Source: Protopterus annectens (Eukaryota; Chordata; Ceratodontiformes; Protopteridae). Taken from it: DNA of 64,000 nt. The first letter of the stretch is position 1, and every line of letters begins with the position of its first letter. The stretch covers positions 904,293,688-904,357,687 of the forward strand of contig NC_056744.1 of NCBI RefSeq assembly GCF_019279795.1, read 5' to 3'. Positions 14,957-26,735 of the stretch are shown in pieces. Below the pieces are notes generated by a model. It worked only from the letters and a program-made list of their open reading frames with translations. It was not told where the DNA came from and made no database searches. A program made the position numbers and the translations under genes.

Positions 14957-16423
14957 AAGTAGAACCAGTAGAAAAGCTAAATAAACTGGGAATAAACCCT
15001 CTGTCACCAGCTGGATCACCAACTGGCTCACAGATAGAAGACAGATAATCAAAATAGAAGAAGTTACCTCCACAAAGATGCCAGTCACCAGTAGAGTCCC
15101 CCAGGGTTTTGTGCTGGGAACTTCTCCTGTTTGGTATCTTCTTTTCTGAAGTAAAAGCCAATATCAAAGGGCTCTGGCTGACTAAATTTGCAGATGACTG
15201 CAAGCTAAGAGTGGTAATTGAATCCCTAAATAACTTAGCCATCATGCAGGAAGGTTTGTCCCAAATACATAACTGGTCCCAACATCATGGATTGAAACTA
15301 AATGCCAAAAAAATGAGTTATTGTATCATTTGGGAAGTTGTCTGCCCCTGGGAACTACGACACTGATAATATGCCCCTAAGAGTTGACTCAATTGTTTGG
15401 GATTTGAGAATTTATGTCCTAAGTGACCTAACTTTTGACCAACATGTGTCTATTGTTGTAAGAAATTCTTCTGTATTACACAGCTTATAAACAAAGGGAC
15501 TGTGTCTAGATCTAGGGAAGTCATTGTGCTCCTTTACTCAGCCCTCATTAGGTCAGTCATTGAATATAATGCTCCCTTTGGCATGTATCTGTCCAGATAC
15601 ATGCAACAACTGGAATGCCCACAGAGATACCTTACTGAAAGAATACAAGGCCTAAACAGCATGTCCTACATGGATCAACGCAAAGCCCTGTCACTATACT
15701 CTGTATCCTACAGACTGCTAGGACGTGACCTGTGTCTGGCATACTAGGCATCTTCTGACTTATTACTGATATATTTAATGCACATCAGTAAGTCAAATGG
15801 CATCAGAGATACTCCTAGGGATCTGAACCTTTTCAGCAACATCAACAGAACGGTTTGGATGGACAGGTATATCTTACAGAGGATACTACTTCTGTGGAAC
15901 AAACTCCCCTCCACATAAAACAAAGTTCATCCCTGTCCATATTCAAACACAACTTAGATCTATAGATGGGAAGCAGAGAATTTACCCCAGGACTGCCCCT
16001 GTACTATTAATGGACAGAGGAAGCTCCTAAATGCTTTATCCCATGCATGGGTCACCTCAAATTATCTATGGTATGATCCCAGTTATTCTCATTAGTGGTA
16101 ATATATAATTATCTAGGCAAACTAATACAAAATTCCTCTGTTCTTGTGAGTCTCTCTGTTTCTACAACTGCTTTTCACCCTCTGTAACTGATTTTCAAGT
16201 TTTTTTCAATTAGAAGTCTAGACTAGCCTAGTCTACTCCTCTCACCTAATTGTTTTTCACTGCACTTATGTTAATAATATTTTACTACATTAAGTGCACT
16301 GCCCTTCTCTGTTTTTCCTTTCATGTACATATGGCAATCTCTTTTGTATTCTATTATGCTGAGATGTTACATGAGGAGATAATTGCTTTTGTTTTGTATT
16401 AAGCTGTGCTGTCATGCTACATC

Positions 16424-16467
<44 letters not shown>

Positions 16468-16685
16468 CTGCACACTGTCTTTAGTCAAATCCTAATGTTT
16501 TTGTACTATCTGGTCTTGTAATGTCTGATGTTAAGCTCTTTTCCAGAACACTGTTATTTATATTGATGTTTTATACTATTTGTTGTTATACTAGAGCTTT
16601 TCTCCCTGGGCCTCCACTAAAAATGGACAGTGTGTCCAGTTGTACTTTCCCAGTAAACAAATGTAAAATAAATAAATAATAAATA
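14957..16685 (+). pseudogene. LINE-B copy 1, reverse transcriptase fragment (CR1/L2-like)
   Basis: The plus strand encodes, across shifted frames, pieces of a non-LTR reverse transcriptase: NWL/TDR near 15020, VPQGFVLG near 15100, FADDCKLR near 15187-15210 with the catalytic aspartates kept, and a thumb region with IRSVIEYNAPFGMYL near 15550-15600. The C-terminal LCLAY motif follows at about 15733. Stops and indels break all frames. The 3' region is AT-rich, contains a (TA)n tract at 16429-16464, and ends in a block CTTTTCTCC..GGGCCTC followed by (AAATAAAT)n at 16600-16685, the usual LINE end. The 5' half (endonuclease and fingers) is absent. Confidence 0.85.
16429..16464. repeat. (TA)n microsatellite in LINE 3' region
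   Basis: About 36 bases of TA dinucleotides inside the 3' untranslated part of LINE-B copy 1. Confidence 0.9.
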
Positions 16686-16849
16686 AAATTATTGACCATG
16701 GGGTGGCTATGGCTAGTCTATAACCAAATGGGATAGGTTATTTTGAGCACAAAAAGGTAAACTGGCTAGGCTTAAAATGGCCCACAGGGGTAACTGGTGT
16801 AGAACTTACCTATGAACCTATGAGCCATAGCAGTAAGTGTCATTACCCC

Positions 16850-17068
16850 ATTAACATCTGACTGCACTTAATTTATCATGTACTCAATGACACTGACATC
16901 ATGGGCCACTACCAAGTGGACAGAGAGATCATGCAGGAGGACATAGTGGGCAGGTATTGGCCTCATCTGCAATCCCATGGGAGTAGAGGACTACCTATCC
17001 CAGTGGATACCGTGGTATGTGCGACTTTATGTATATTAGTTTCGGGGACCTTCCGTCAACCTACTATG
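16850..17068 (+). pseudogene. PIF/Harbinger transposase N-terminal exon fragment
   Basis: From 16889 one frame reads DTDIMGHYQVDREIMQE, then GLPIPVDTVVCATLCIL and SGTF. In PIF/Harbinger transposases the N-terminal helix block has an acidic D/E-D/E-I/L-x-x-x-Y-R/Q-x-x-R pattern followed by a conserved L-P-x-x-x-x-V-x-x-x-L-x-x-L-x-x-G-x-F segment, which fits well. The frame then meets stops after about 17068. The catalytic core is not visible downstream, so this is a truncated or intron-split relic. It is a different subfamily from the exon at 35930-36121, and on the opposite strand. Confidence 0.65.
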
Positions 17069-17493
17069 AAGTAATGGGGGTATGCCAGCATTTGCACTGA
17101 GAATACTCCATTGGTTAATTGATGTTGTGCTGCAGCATGTTGGGGACGATACTTGGTTTCCACGTAACACAGAGGAAAGATGGAACACCATGTGGAATTT
17201 CTTTCATATCCAACTGCTTAGTGCACACTGCAGCTCTTAGGATATTAAACCATTGTTTCCATCTTACCAGCAACTTCTACTCCAATTCCACCGATTACTA
17301 TAAAACCCACATTCTGCCTCTCAGTAGTCATCTTGGGATTACTGCCTCTAATTTGCTCCTGTGTGAGAAGGAGCACAGGGACATTATTTCCTGAAGACTG
17401 CTGATCACCAGAAAGCCTAAAAGCTGCTTAATATGTGACAGCTTGGAATCTGTGCTTATATTTTGCTCCTGATGAGAGAAGGAGCAGAGTATA
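17069..17493. other. Unassigned stretch with a short direct repeat
   Basis: A frame at 17119-17394 (91 residues) shows no domain that I recognise. A diverged direct repeat built on TTTGCTCCTG..GAGAAGGAGCA occurs near 17352-17378 and 17460-17487. This may be the rest of the decayed Harbinger element. Confidence 0.5.
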
Positions 17494-17700
17494 TGAATGG
17501 GATTGGCTTACTGGCTAAGAGGTTTACCTCATACTCACAAGGTGCAGGGTTGGATTCCTACCTTCATTGGCTGCTTTAGTTAAATCAGTATGCATAAATG
17601 TTCTCCCCCTTTGTCTGAACCACTGGCAAGGCACAGTGGATTGCAGAAGAATATGTTTATAAAAACAAAACAAAACAAAACAAAAAAGTAATAATAATAA
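17494..17700 (+). mobile_element. tRNA-derived SINE with (AAAAC)n tail
   Basis: A box-A-like word TGGCTTACTGGCTAAGAGG at about 17502 is followed 30-odd bases later by a box-B-like GGGTTGGATTCC at about 17547, the spacing of an internal RNA polymerase III promoter. The body ends in a (AAAAC)n tail near 17660-17685 and a short AAT run. The length of about 200 bases is typical of a SINE. It is not a functional tRNA, since no acceptor stem or full cloverleaf forms. Confidence 0.7.
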
Positions 17701-17749
17701 ACACCCAAGAGCAGCAGTGTTTGTTGATTATATGGTAGGACCTACTTTT

Positions 17750-19330
17750 CATGGGACCCGATAAAATCCCAGGCTACATCCTACATGAACTCAGGCAGGA
17801 AGTTGCTGGACCATTAGGCACCTTATTCAACCAAAGCCTGAGTACCGGCTTTGTCTCAGCTGAGTAGAGGACAGCCACTGTCATCCCTTTGCACAAAGGT
17901 GTAGTATCCACCGATCCTGGAAATTATAAACGCATCAGCCTAACTAGCCTGATCTGTAAGGTCATGGAAAGGATTATCATGGACCTCATTAACAAGGACA
18001 TTGGCAACCTCCAAACACTTGATCCACATAGTTTGGTTTCATCAAGGGGAGGTCATGACTATTACATTTGGTCGACTTCTTTGAGACAGTCACCAAAGCC
18101 ATGGACGAGTGGAAGATGGTGCACACTGCCTACCTTGACCTGGCCAAAGCCTTCAATACTATTCCCCACTCGGATATAATAGATAAACTCTCTCAACTAG
18201 GCATCAATCCATATGTGACCAGATGGGTAGCAAACTGGCTCACTGATAGAACCCACCTAGTCAAAATAGGGGAAGCCATCTCAAGCAGTAGACCCATAAT
18301 GAGCTGTGTACCCCAGGCATTGGTCTTGGGGCCTCTGTTGTTTGGGATATACTTTCTGAGGTGTAGGCCAAAACCAGTGGGCTATGGCTGATGAAGTTTG
18401 CCGATGACTGCAAGCTGGGAGCTGTCATAAATTCCCTAGTAATGTGGACATCCTCCAGGAGGGTTTCACCCAAACAAATAACTGTTGCCAGAAACATGAC
18501 CTCAAACTGAATGCCAAAAATGCATCATCATCCCCTTTGGTGAGAGTGACATCCCCACAAATGATCACATTAATAACAAGGTCCTAATCATGCAATCAGT
18601 CGTGAGGGACTTGGGCACCCAGGTTGATAGCAAACTTACTTTTGACCACCATATTGCCTCTGTTGTAAGGAAAGCTTTCTACATGGCCCATCTCATTAAT
18701 AAGGGTACCTCATCCAGGGACAAGGAGGTCATAACATCCCTGTATTCTTCCCTTATAAGACCCATTATTGAATACAATGCCCCTTTCGGCATGTACCTCA
18801 CAAAGCACATGCAGGAGCTGGAGAGACCACAGAGGTTTCTCACCAGATGAATCCAGGGCCTCAAACATCTACCTTACACAGATAGGCTAAAAGCCCTGTT
18901 CCTCTACTCAGTCTCATACAGACACCTCAGAGGTGACCTCTGTCTGGCATACAAAGCAATCTCAGACCCTGCCTTGATGGGACTGCTGCATATCCGCAAG
19001 TCTATCTCCATTCGAGTAACCCACACATGCTACCTCAACCTGGTCTGTGATATCTATAGGACAGGGACAGATTTGTGTCCCAGAGACTCCCCCTTCTGTG
19101 GAATAGACTCCCTCTCCATGTCAAGCAGAGTACATCATTAACCCTTTTTAATTGCAATCTGGATAACTGCATGGGGAACAGAAAATACACCCCTGGGATT
19201 CTACCTGTGTCCCTGCTTGACAGGGGCATTGGGTGCTGACTTGTCAGAACATTGGCTAAATTCTTGTCTAGGCTTGCAAGGACCTCAGGGCCAATAGCCT
19301 TGTAACTTCCTATGATCCTATGATCATATG
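17750..19330 (+). pseudogene. LINE-B copy 2, reverse transcriptase domain (CR1/L2-like)
   Basis: Starts in the RT fingers with GPDKIPGYILHELRQEV, then DPGNYKRISLTSLICKVMER (near 17910), YLDLAKAFNTIPHSDII with the first catalytic aspartate (near 18135), a VPQ..VLGPLLFGIYF block (near 18310-18350) and FADDCKLG (near 18400) carrying the catalytic pair. The thumb follows as SVVRDLGTQVDSKLTFDHHI (near 18600) and IEYNAPFGMYLTKHMQELE, and then LCLAYKAISDPALMG (near 18940). At least two frameshifts lie between 18060 and 18590, and there are stops, so it is dead. Endonuclease and ORF1 are missing, and I see no poly-A-like tail. Confidence 0.9.
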
Positions 19331-19654
19331 AGTACATTGATTCATGACTGTTTCTGCTTGGGTAGTGAGTGTCTGTGCACTGGCAGAAGTAGCAACACAT
19401 GTTCAACAATATCCATTTGCATGTGAAGTTGACTGTGGGTACAGTTCCACATGAGATGTATAATGCAACATCATTGTTATATTGAGCTTGGCATTTCTTG
19501 TTCATTCAATTGGAGTACATGCAACGTAGCTAGAGTAGCTGCATTTTTCATTGTATCTGTTTTTTTTCTCTCCTCCATGCTCTTTCTCACTATCCTTTCT
19601 GTTACTTACATCTATTTTTTTGTTTTGTTTATCTTCATTTATTTTACAATTAAA
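19331..19654. other. Unassigned spacer
   Basis: T-rich, non-coding sequence between a LINE and a SINE; I see nothing in it. Confidence 0.6.
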
Positions 19655-19985
19655 TGGGGTGGCACCATGGCACAGCAGATATCATTGTCATCTCACAGCA
19701 AGAGGTTCCCAGGTTTTATTCTTGGCTGAGGTGCCCATATGTGCTGAATCTTCATGTCCTCCATGTGTTTGCATGGTTTTCCTCCAGGTGCTCTGGTTTC
19801 CTCACACATTCCAAAGACATGCAGTAGGTGGACTGGACACTCTAAAGTGGCCATAGGTGTGAGTGTGTGGTATGGAAGGACAACAGCTGTGGGGCTAGCC
19901 ACCCAGTGGTGTGAACCCTGGCTGTAGATGATTGCCACTGTTGAAGTGACACATTGACCCCATGTGCAAAAATAGGAAAAAAGAG
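19655..19985 (+). mobile_element. Vertebrate SINE-like repeat (GGGGTGGCAC type)
   Basis: Begins GGGGTGGCACCATGGCACAG, has a box-A-like start and a degenerate box-B region near 19710-19722, and then the conserved body with TTTGCATGGTTTTCCTCC, GGTGCTCTGGTTTCCTCA and CCAAAGACATGCAG. This body type is widespread in fishes, sharks and other non-mammalian vertebrates; that is recalled knowledge, not a search result. The element is diverged, with many CpG sites lost, and ends in an A-rich stretch. Confidence 0.75.
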
Positions 19986-21424
19986 CTGCAGATGGATGGA
20001 TTCAAGAGCATCCAAACCTACATCTAGTCCTCCAGAAAATCACCTGTGGCAACAACAACACCACCACTGACATCCACAGCATCAGAGTTCCAGGCTGCTG
20101 CTGTCATCCAGCACCTGCATCATGCACTGAAGGCAGCCGTGCTCCAGATGGTGCTGCTGTCAAACCAACCTGTGGCAATGAGAGTGAAGGTGACACCGTT
20201 GTCATCCTGTGGCATCTGGAAGAAATTGTGTGTGTGAAATGGACTTGACAAGATGGGTACTGGACCTGTAATGGCCACCTGATATTGTAGGACTTTGTTT
20301 TCTTGAGTGCTTGCTCTAAAGTTAATAGTAGTTGTGTATTAACTAACAAACACAAATTCATCTGCTTTGTTGATAATGTTTATTTTGCTTAATGTTTATC
20401 TGTTAGTTGTTAAATTTCTTGTGTTATTACAGTAAAAGGAAGCAACTCTCAAGTGATTTAGCTGCTCCACAAGTTAATTTTGTAACAGGGATAATACAGT
20501 TTTTGATAAGTACAAGATGCATTCAGGGTGGTCTGTTGACATGGCTCTCTATAAAGAGAAAAGAAAAAGTATAATGGGACCTGATATATTCAAAAATATA
20601 ACAGAAGTTTGGCCTTTGTGGAGAAAACTAATCTGGCCAGAAAACAACTGGTGGTTGTTTGGGAGGCCTTCAGTTGCTGTTTTTTTTTTTTTGTTTGTTT
20701 TGTTTTGTTTTTGAGGAGTTGGTTATGGTAAACTCATAAATTCTCCTAAATCATCTGAATGAAGGGCATTATGTTTGGTACATAGCAGAGTGGGGTGACA
20801 ACTGCAAGGCCATAGGGATGACCTAAAAGGCAGATAGGTGAAAAGGCATGTCTTTGACCCCTGTAGGAGAGAATCTCATGGCTCTTGTGCATGGCCCTAA
20901 TGTTGACAGTCCATTTTTCTTTGTTTCCCCTTTTAGGCAAACAAAAGACCTTAACAGGACATCTATTGTGGGAAGATGACTTTGATGTTATGATGAATCC
21001 AGTCCTGGCCTGGTCACACACTTGTGAAATAAACCTGAAAACAGAAAAACAGCTAGGCGAACCATTAATAAGTCAAGGTCTGGTTGTTGTGTGGGGTACT
21101 CTGCCCAGATGAGAATGGGTCAACACATTCACCCTCATCAATCGTTAGTCATATTTGAATCAATTACTTGTTGATATCATCAGGCCTGATGGAGTGTGTA
21201 GAACTGGCAAAATATGTAGCATGCCTTCTTATGGGTCTTTAAGCCAGTCTTTTGCCACAGCCCTTCTCATACTCCCACAAAGGGATGAGAAGGAATCCTG
21301 TTATTTAGGCCTTGTTAGTACAGGTGGAGTCAGAGCTGTAGCTAGGTCATTTAGTGCCTTCCTAAACCCAAAGTTGAAAATGTGATAATCAATAAAAAAT
21401 GTCCTTTCCCAAGCTGAGGAGCTG
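19986..21424. other. Unassigned stretch, no recognisable gene
   Basis: Short frames only (for example 20885-21112 and 21155-21385 on plus), none with a domain that I know. A T-rich run with TTTGTTTTG units at 20680-20715 may be the reversed tail of a SINE or LINE on the minus strand, but no body is visible next to it. Confidence 0.55.
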
Positions 21425-21838
21425 TTCAGAAAGGGTCTGTATTATGTCCTCAAAGAGGCGTTCCATCAAACGCCTTTTCATTGACCCATAAAACGTGAAT
21501 TGTCATAGCAGTGAATGGCCACATCAGTGATTTCTTTCCCTGGGAAAAAAATCGCTTAGCTATCCTTGTTAGTTTGTCATTTTCCCCACTGTAGTGTGAT
21601 CTCAGAGTTGGTATATTTAGTTAGGGGGGTGTGGGAGGCACAGCTCCCCACTTTGTAATGTTTGTAGTGATGTGTTCTTCTTTTTAAGGCAAGCAATTTC
21701 TTTCCCAGGGAAATAAATCACTGATGTGGCCATTCGCTGTTATGACAGTTTGCATTTTAAAGGTCAATGAAAAGGCGCTCGATGGAATGCCTGAGGATAT
21801 AATATAGACCCATTCAGATGAATATTGGTACTGCAAAT
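21425..21838. mobile_element. Foldback (long inverted repeat) element 2
   Basis: Left arm 21425-21550 and right arm 21690-21838 are inverted copies: GGGTCTGTATTATGTCCTCA against the complement of the right end, then CGCCTTTTCATTGACC, then TGGCCACATCAGTGATTTC against GAAATAAATCACTGATGTG. The centre (21580-21650) holds CCCACTGTAGTGTGATCTC followed by AGTTGGTATATTTAGTTA, which is also the core of the foldback at 14443-14949, although the outer arms differ. It is non-coding. Confidence 0.8.
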
Positions 21839-22323
21839 GCACCTGATCGGCAACTCTTCTGACAGATCATGCCCCTTAACAGCTTATACCCTGAAAAGCC
21901 ACCCCTCTTTGCTCCATCCACCCTACAGTACTGGGTAGCGTCATGCTAACTATAGTTAACATAGTAAGTAGTCTGCCAAATCTGGAATTGTGAGATAGTT
22001 GTAAGCTGCAATTACAAGATTGTTGTACTACACCCAAGGCTGATCTGCACAGACGGTATAATTCACAGAAATACTAAATGAAGGTAAAGTAGACAGATTT
22101 TTGCAAACAGTACACTTTCAAAAACTAAATCATGTTGCAAAACTACCAAGAAGGCTAAACAAGGTCTTTACAGTTTTTCCTTCAGTAACAATTCCATACC
22201 ATCTCCTAAAATGGGAAAAATTCAAGCATGGCTTGTGGGGAATAAGTCAGAAGTGCTCTTGACCTTTAGATTAAAGAAAACAAAATACTTCTCAGGAAAA
22301 CATTAACTGTTCCAAAAATATAT
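21839..22323. other. Unassigned stretch upstream of the Penelope-like element
   Basis: Mostly AT-rich. A plus frame near 22130-22260 (HVAKLPRRLNKVFTVFPS and a following tryptophan-containing patch) could be diverged RT from the same element, but I cannot confirm it. Confidence 0.4.
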
Positions 22324-23244
22324 AAAAAGCAACATAAACAGAACAGTTCACGACAATACTGACAATTTAATGAATAAATACTAGCTTTCACATAGAAACA
22401 TTTTGTACATTATGGCTTTTACAAGTAATAGTAGATCCATTATAAATATTATAAAAAAATAATTGGCAGATTTTAAGAACTTCACCTGATATTGCAAAAA
22501 TTGTAGGTTTATCTCCTAGGATAGTTTTTAAGAACAACTTTAATTTGAAAAGACAATTATGCTACAGATGGTTGAACTCAATAGCGAATGATGTGAGAGA
22601 TGTAAATTTAACTATAAGTAAGAGTATTTTCCATGCATGAAATGTAACTATTGCCAATACACTGATGCTAGAAACTATTTTATACATCCTGAAACAAATT
22701 ATAGGTATGAGTTTTCTCATCATGCTGACTGTGATAGTATGAATTTGGTATACATGGCTAAGTGTACTATCTATAAATCATTCTATATAAGGAAAACCAA
22801 TAGATGGTTATGGGACAGGATAGCTCGACATATTTATGATATTAAAAAGTTGAATATCACTAATGCTTTAACTAAAACATGTTTCATTAATGTCTGTATC
22901 TCATACTTTTAATTTTTTTTGTCTTACAATTAATTGTTGGTAGAAGGGTGATATTGTAAATAAGACTGATGTCTCTCAATATGAATGGATCAGTAAACTT
23001 AATGCATTGAATACACCTGGAATTAATAAGTCTTTCTCCTTAAAGGCTATTTTAAAGCAGACTAGCCTGCATCATTGATCATGTGACTAATTTAATTTAA
23101 TGTGTATTCATCTGAATTGTTTTATATAAGGAATGTATGTCTGAGCTTTTAAAATACTTGACAGAGCATTTGTATGTGAAAGCTTGTATTTATTCATCAA
23201 ATTATCAGTATTGTTGTGAACTGTTCTGTTTATGCTGCTTTTTT
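22324..23244 (+). mobile_element. Penelope-like element 3' part with inverted terminal repeats
   Basis: Two inverted copies of about 90 bases bound the element: 22324-22415 and 23150-23244 share AACATAAACAGAACAGTTCA and its complement, followed by matching blocks with AATGAATAAATAC. Between them lies the GIY-YIG coding relic. Penelope-like elements commonly carry LTR-like repeats that can be inverted, which fits. The RT domain expected before the endonuclease is mostly missing inside the repeats. Confidence 0.7.
22479..23035 (+). pseudogene. Penelope-like RT tail and GIY-YIG endonuclease
   Basis: Frame 22479-22635 reads SPRIVFKNNFNLKRQL, similar to the conserved linker after the RT of Penelope-like elements, and stops at 22636 or so. 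The next frame (22637-22912) begins with a CxxC pair and shows an S-x-N-L-V-Y-x-x-K-C strand, then SFYIRKTNRWLWDRIARH, which matches the GIY-YIG core (V-Y-L-I, then Y-V/I-G-K-T and R-x-x-x-H). The glycine of the second motif is replaced by arginine (YIRKT), so catalysis is doubtful. A further shifted frame near 22965-23035 gives YEWISKLNAL and a P-G-I-N motif, the family's typical C-terminus. It has at least two frame breaks and no intact ORF. Confidence 0.75.
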
Positions 23245-25099
23245 GATTAAAGCAAAGATTATTATCAATCTGAGGGCTAAACAAGGGAAATTAATGGTGT
23301 ACCCCATAAAGATTAAGAAAACTGCTGTTATGCCATCCTTTATAAGAAGTTCAAAATGAGTAGACTTTCACAGGCATGGTTATAAACAGTAATTCTCAGA
23401 ATACTCCATCTTCCCCAACTGACCATAGCAGAGTCATTCTCACTGGTGTCTGCTATTACAGAGAAAGAAGTATTAAAATTCATTGGAAGTGCAACCTTGG
23501 AGAAAGTGCCATAGCCAGATGGCCTTTCAGCTGAAAAATACAACGATTTGGTGGAGCAACTGTTCCATGCTGTGACCTTGCTGTTATGGCCTATTCATCT
23601 TACAAGTGTTGAAGTGAAATGACATACTAAGAATTTGGCCATGTGAATAAACCCCTTACTGGTGGGCTTTGTTAAGTTATGTTCTAGCACTGCCTATATC
23701 AGGGGTATGACTTAGGCAAAGCAGACTGCACAATTAGACCCATGCACAGTAGTGGCTAATTCTGGAGATTTTGTAAATGGTTGTAATTCCAGTCAGTGGG
23801 GGTAACTCTGAAAGCTGATTAATCACTATACTTTTCCAAAGATTTTTTCCCTTACAAATCTTGACATCCTCTTACTCTTTCATGCTTGAGAAGGGAACTT
23901 TTCAAGATTATCCTAATTTTCAGTCTTTGTTCTTATTACCTGTTATGATTTTTTCAATGTACGTGCTCAGCATGGAACATTTCTAGGGTGGGAATACGCT
24001 GAAAAAGAAATCTGAATCTTTGTGCTTTGCAGATGACTGCTTTCTTCAGTTCTCACATCCTGAAAGTGATCTCTTCTAAACTGTTTCTGCTGAAGGATAA
24101 TTTGACAAAGTTTCTTTTTTCTATGTTCTTTTTTCCTCCATGCTACTGACCACCAAGTCTCTAACAACTGGGCTCAAGCCCATCCTTTTCTGTGTGATTG
24201 GGAGAATCACAAAGGTGAGAACTATCCCAAGTAACCAACTTTCAGGTAGCTATGAGGGTTGCTTGTGTCCTCATCAGACATCATGGCTAGCTATGAGGAC
24301 CTTCTGGGTATGGGAAAGTGCTGTCCAAATCACTGCAGGAAACTACAATATTCTCCCTTTGCCAGTGCAGGCTCCTGTGTTCTTGCTAATGATGATTACA
24401 ATGAGACTGTGGCTTTTTGTGCTGCAAGGCCACCCCTATGAAGCCTCTGCAATGCCTCCCCATCTTCAAGAGACTGTGGCAGTATGCATTTCTTTCCATC
24501 TTGCTCTTCTCCCAGGATGAACATGCCCATCATTCCATGCCAGCTCTATCAAGCACCTGAACTGCTAATCGAACTTGGGCCACCTGGACAATAGTTAGGG
24601 CTTTATTCTTCTATACCACTGGAGCTAGCTAAGGTTAATGTGACAAAGACAGAAATTTTCCAAGTTATCCAGGCTGTAAGGGGGATCCAGAGTTCTTTCT
24701 GCTAATTTTCTTTTCCATGGATTTGGGCTTCCTCCTTAGGATGTAAGACTAAGGCTGCACTCCTTTCCTAGCAAGATAATATGGGATACATTTTCAAGTT
24801 GTTTTGGGATTTGCTATTGATACAGGATTATTTAAAGCAGTTACTTAGACTAATGGCTGTGTATGTTTCTTTTATATCTTATTACATCTTAATTTGTGGT
24901 AAAACAGCATGCACACAACCTGGGATGTTACATCTTTGCCCCCCCCCCCCCATCCCACCAAAAAGCTTGCTTCTCAATTTGACCTCATCTAGACATTTTT
25001 GCCACTAAGCTTAAAGTACTAGTCACTCCTACAACAGTAGATAACAGAAAATACTTGATTCTATTTGCTGCTCGGCATTGAACCTTGCATTACTAGGTG
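23245..25099. other. Unassigned stretch, no recognisable gene
   Basis: About 1.85 kb with no confident feature. Frames at 24140-24520 and 24259-24441 (plus) and 23967-24167 (minus) lack known domains. A single FADDC-like word at about 24029 is too isolated to call a reverse transcriptase. A poly-C run lies at 24941-24952. Confidence 0.55.
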
Positions 25100-26735
25100 G
25101 CTGATTGGTTCTTCTAGCTTACCTGGTCTGCCTCAAGGTTCTTCCCACTCCGTTCCCCCTCGCTCCACTTGGGGTCATGTCACTCCTCTACCCTACCCCC
25201 CCTTTCCCACATACCCCTAACTACTTTACACTTATAGTTAACTACTCTCCACCCCCTCCAAAGCTCCTCCTCTTCCTCTTCCCCCAGCCAATCGCTCTCA
25301 CCTCTTTTTTCCTCTCCTACAATAAATTCTTTTAACCACTCCCCTAATCAAGCCTCCTCTCAACTGCTTCTCCTCCCTTCCTCTTCATTCTAGACTTCTC
25401 TGTCACTCATTTTCTTCCCTCTCATTTTCTCTACCTCCAAAACAGTAACCACCTCTCTACTGTCTCCCTTTTTCCACCACCTTCAAATTCACCCCCCACA
25501 GCTCCTACTTCTTTGTATATCTCCTCAATCGCAAACCTACCTGCTCACTTTTCATCATCCTCCTCCACCACACAACTAACCTACCTCCACTTTATACCAT
25601 AAACTCTCCATCTACCACTCCTCATAACTCTCTCCTCCACCATACCTGTACACTCACTTCCCCAACTTTACTTTCACCTAAACCCTTACCTCACTTTACT
25701 CTCCTCACTTCCATCATGATCCACACCATCTTCACTACTCCTCCTTTTCTGCTACTGCTATTCTACCTCTCCTCTTACCACATCTCAATTAATCCCCTTC
25801 ACTTATCTCCTACCTCTACTCACTATGTCTCAAACTTTGCTGCTAACCACACCTCAAAGACACACCACTGCCAATCCCTCAAACTCTTAAACTGGATAGA
25901 GTTCCCCACCAGATTTTCTCCCAACTTCCTTTTATTCATTCCTTCCTAAACAGACCCTCCACCTGTCCTTCTATCACCCCACTCTTCACACTCTATACTC
26001 CTCCCAGAAATCTCAGAAGCTCAGACCAACAACTGCTGGAAATCTAAAAATCCAAAAAAATCCATAGGTCAAACTCTACCTATACACCCACCTTAGCCTG
26101 GAACAAACTACGCTTGCACATCAGAAACATAGCCCATCCAAATGAGTTCAAAGTACTAAAACAACATCTGCTTAAGACCCAGACCTGTCACTGTAGTAAG
26201 CCTAGTACAAACCACCCTCCCCTAATCTACTTCTCACTCCCAACCTATCTATCCTCTGCTACCCCTTCACTATTATCTACTACAGCCTCCTTATTAATCT
26301 CAATGTCTCTTAGCTTTTATGCTAACTACTACTCCCTTAACTTCCACCGCTAATCTGCACAATGCGGATACATGTCCAACCTGCCATGGCAAAATGTACC
26401 AACCTACAAGTTTACCACATCTTTTTGTACCTAATATCCTACTTGACTGTGTGCATTTAAACCTTATTGTATTTTTTTCTATATATATTTGTGAGCAATA
26501 GTACATTTAAATCTAATTGTATTTTGTGAGTAATGTTCATTTCAATTGTATAAGCCTTTGTGAATACATAACTTGACACACATTGTATATTATTTTCTGT
26601 TTAATACTAAGAGTTGTAACAAAGCATTTTGTTTCTTCTGTGGAGCTTTTTTCTCCAGGTCTCTGCTGAAAAATGACACTAGCTCAGTCGGACTTTCCTG
26701 GTCAAGAAATGTCAAATAAATAAATAAGATTGTCA
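25100..26735 (+). pseudogene. LINE-A copy 1, internally deleted (plus strand)
   Basis: The start (25130-25340) is a very C-rich, purine-poor leader that resembles the complement of 33600-33800, the 5' end of the long LINE-A copy. The end (26640-26735) has the block GGAGCTTTTTTCTCC..TCTCTGCTG followed by TCAAATAAATAAATAAG, a LINE 3' end. Near 25840-25890 the frame reads SKTHHCQSLKLLNWIE, matching a segment of the minus-strand copy at about 28060-28120, and near 26097 a WNKLRLHIRN motif fits the LINE C-terminus. The endonuclease and RT core are absent, so this is a short internally deleted or non-autonomous derivative. Confidence 0.65.

Noticed and set aside
24000..24100. FADDC-like word that might be a reverse transcriptase motif
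   Set aside because: Isolated five-residue match without the flanking motifs; not enough to call a retroelement.
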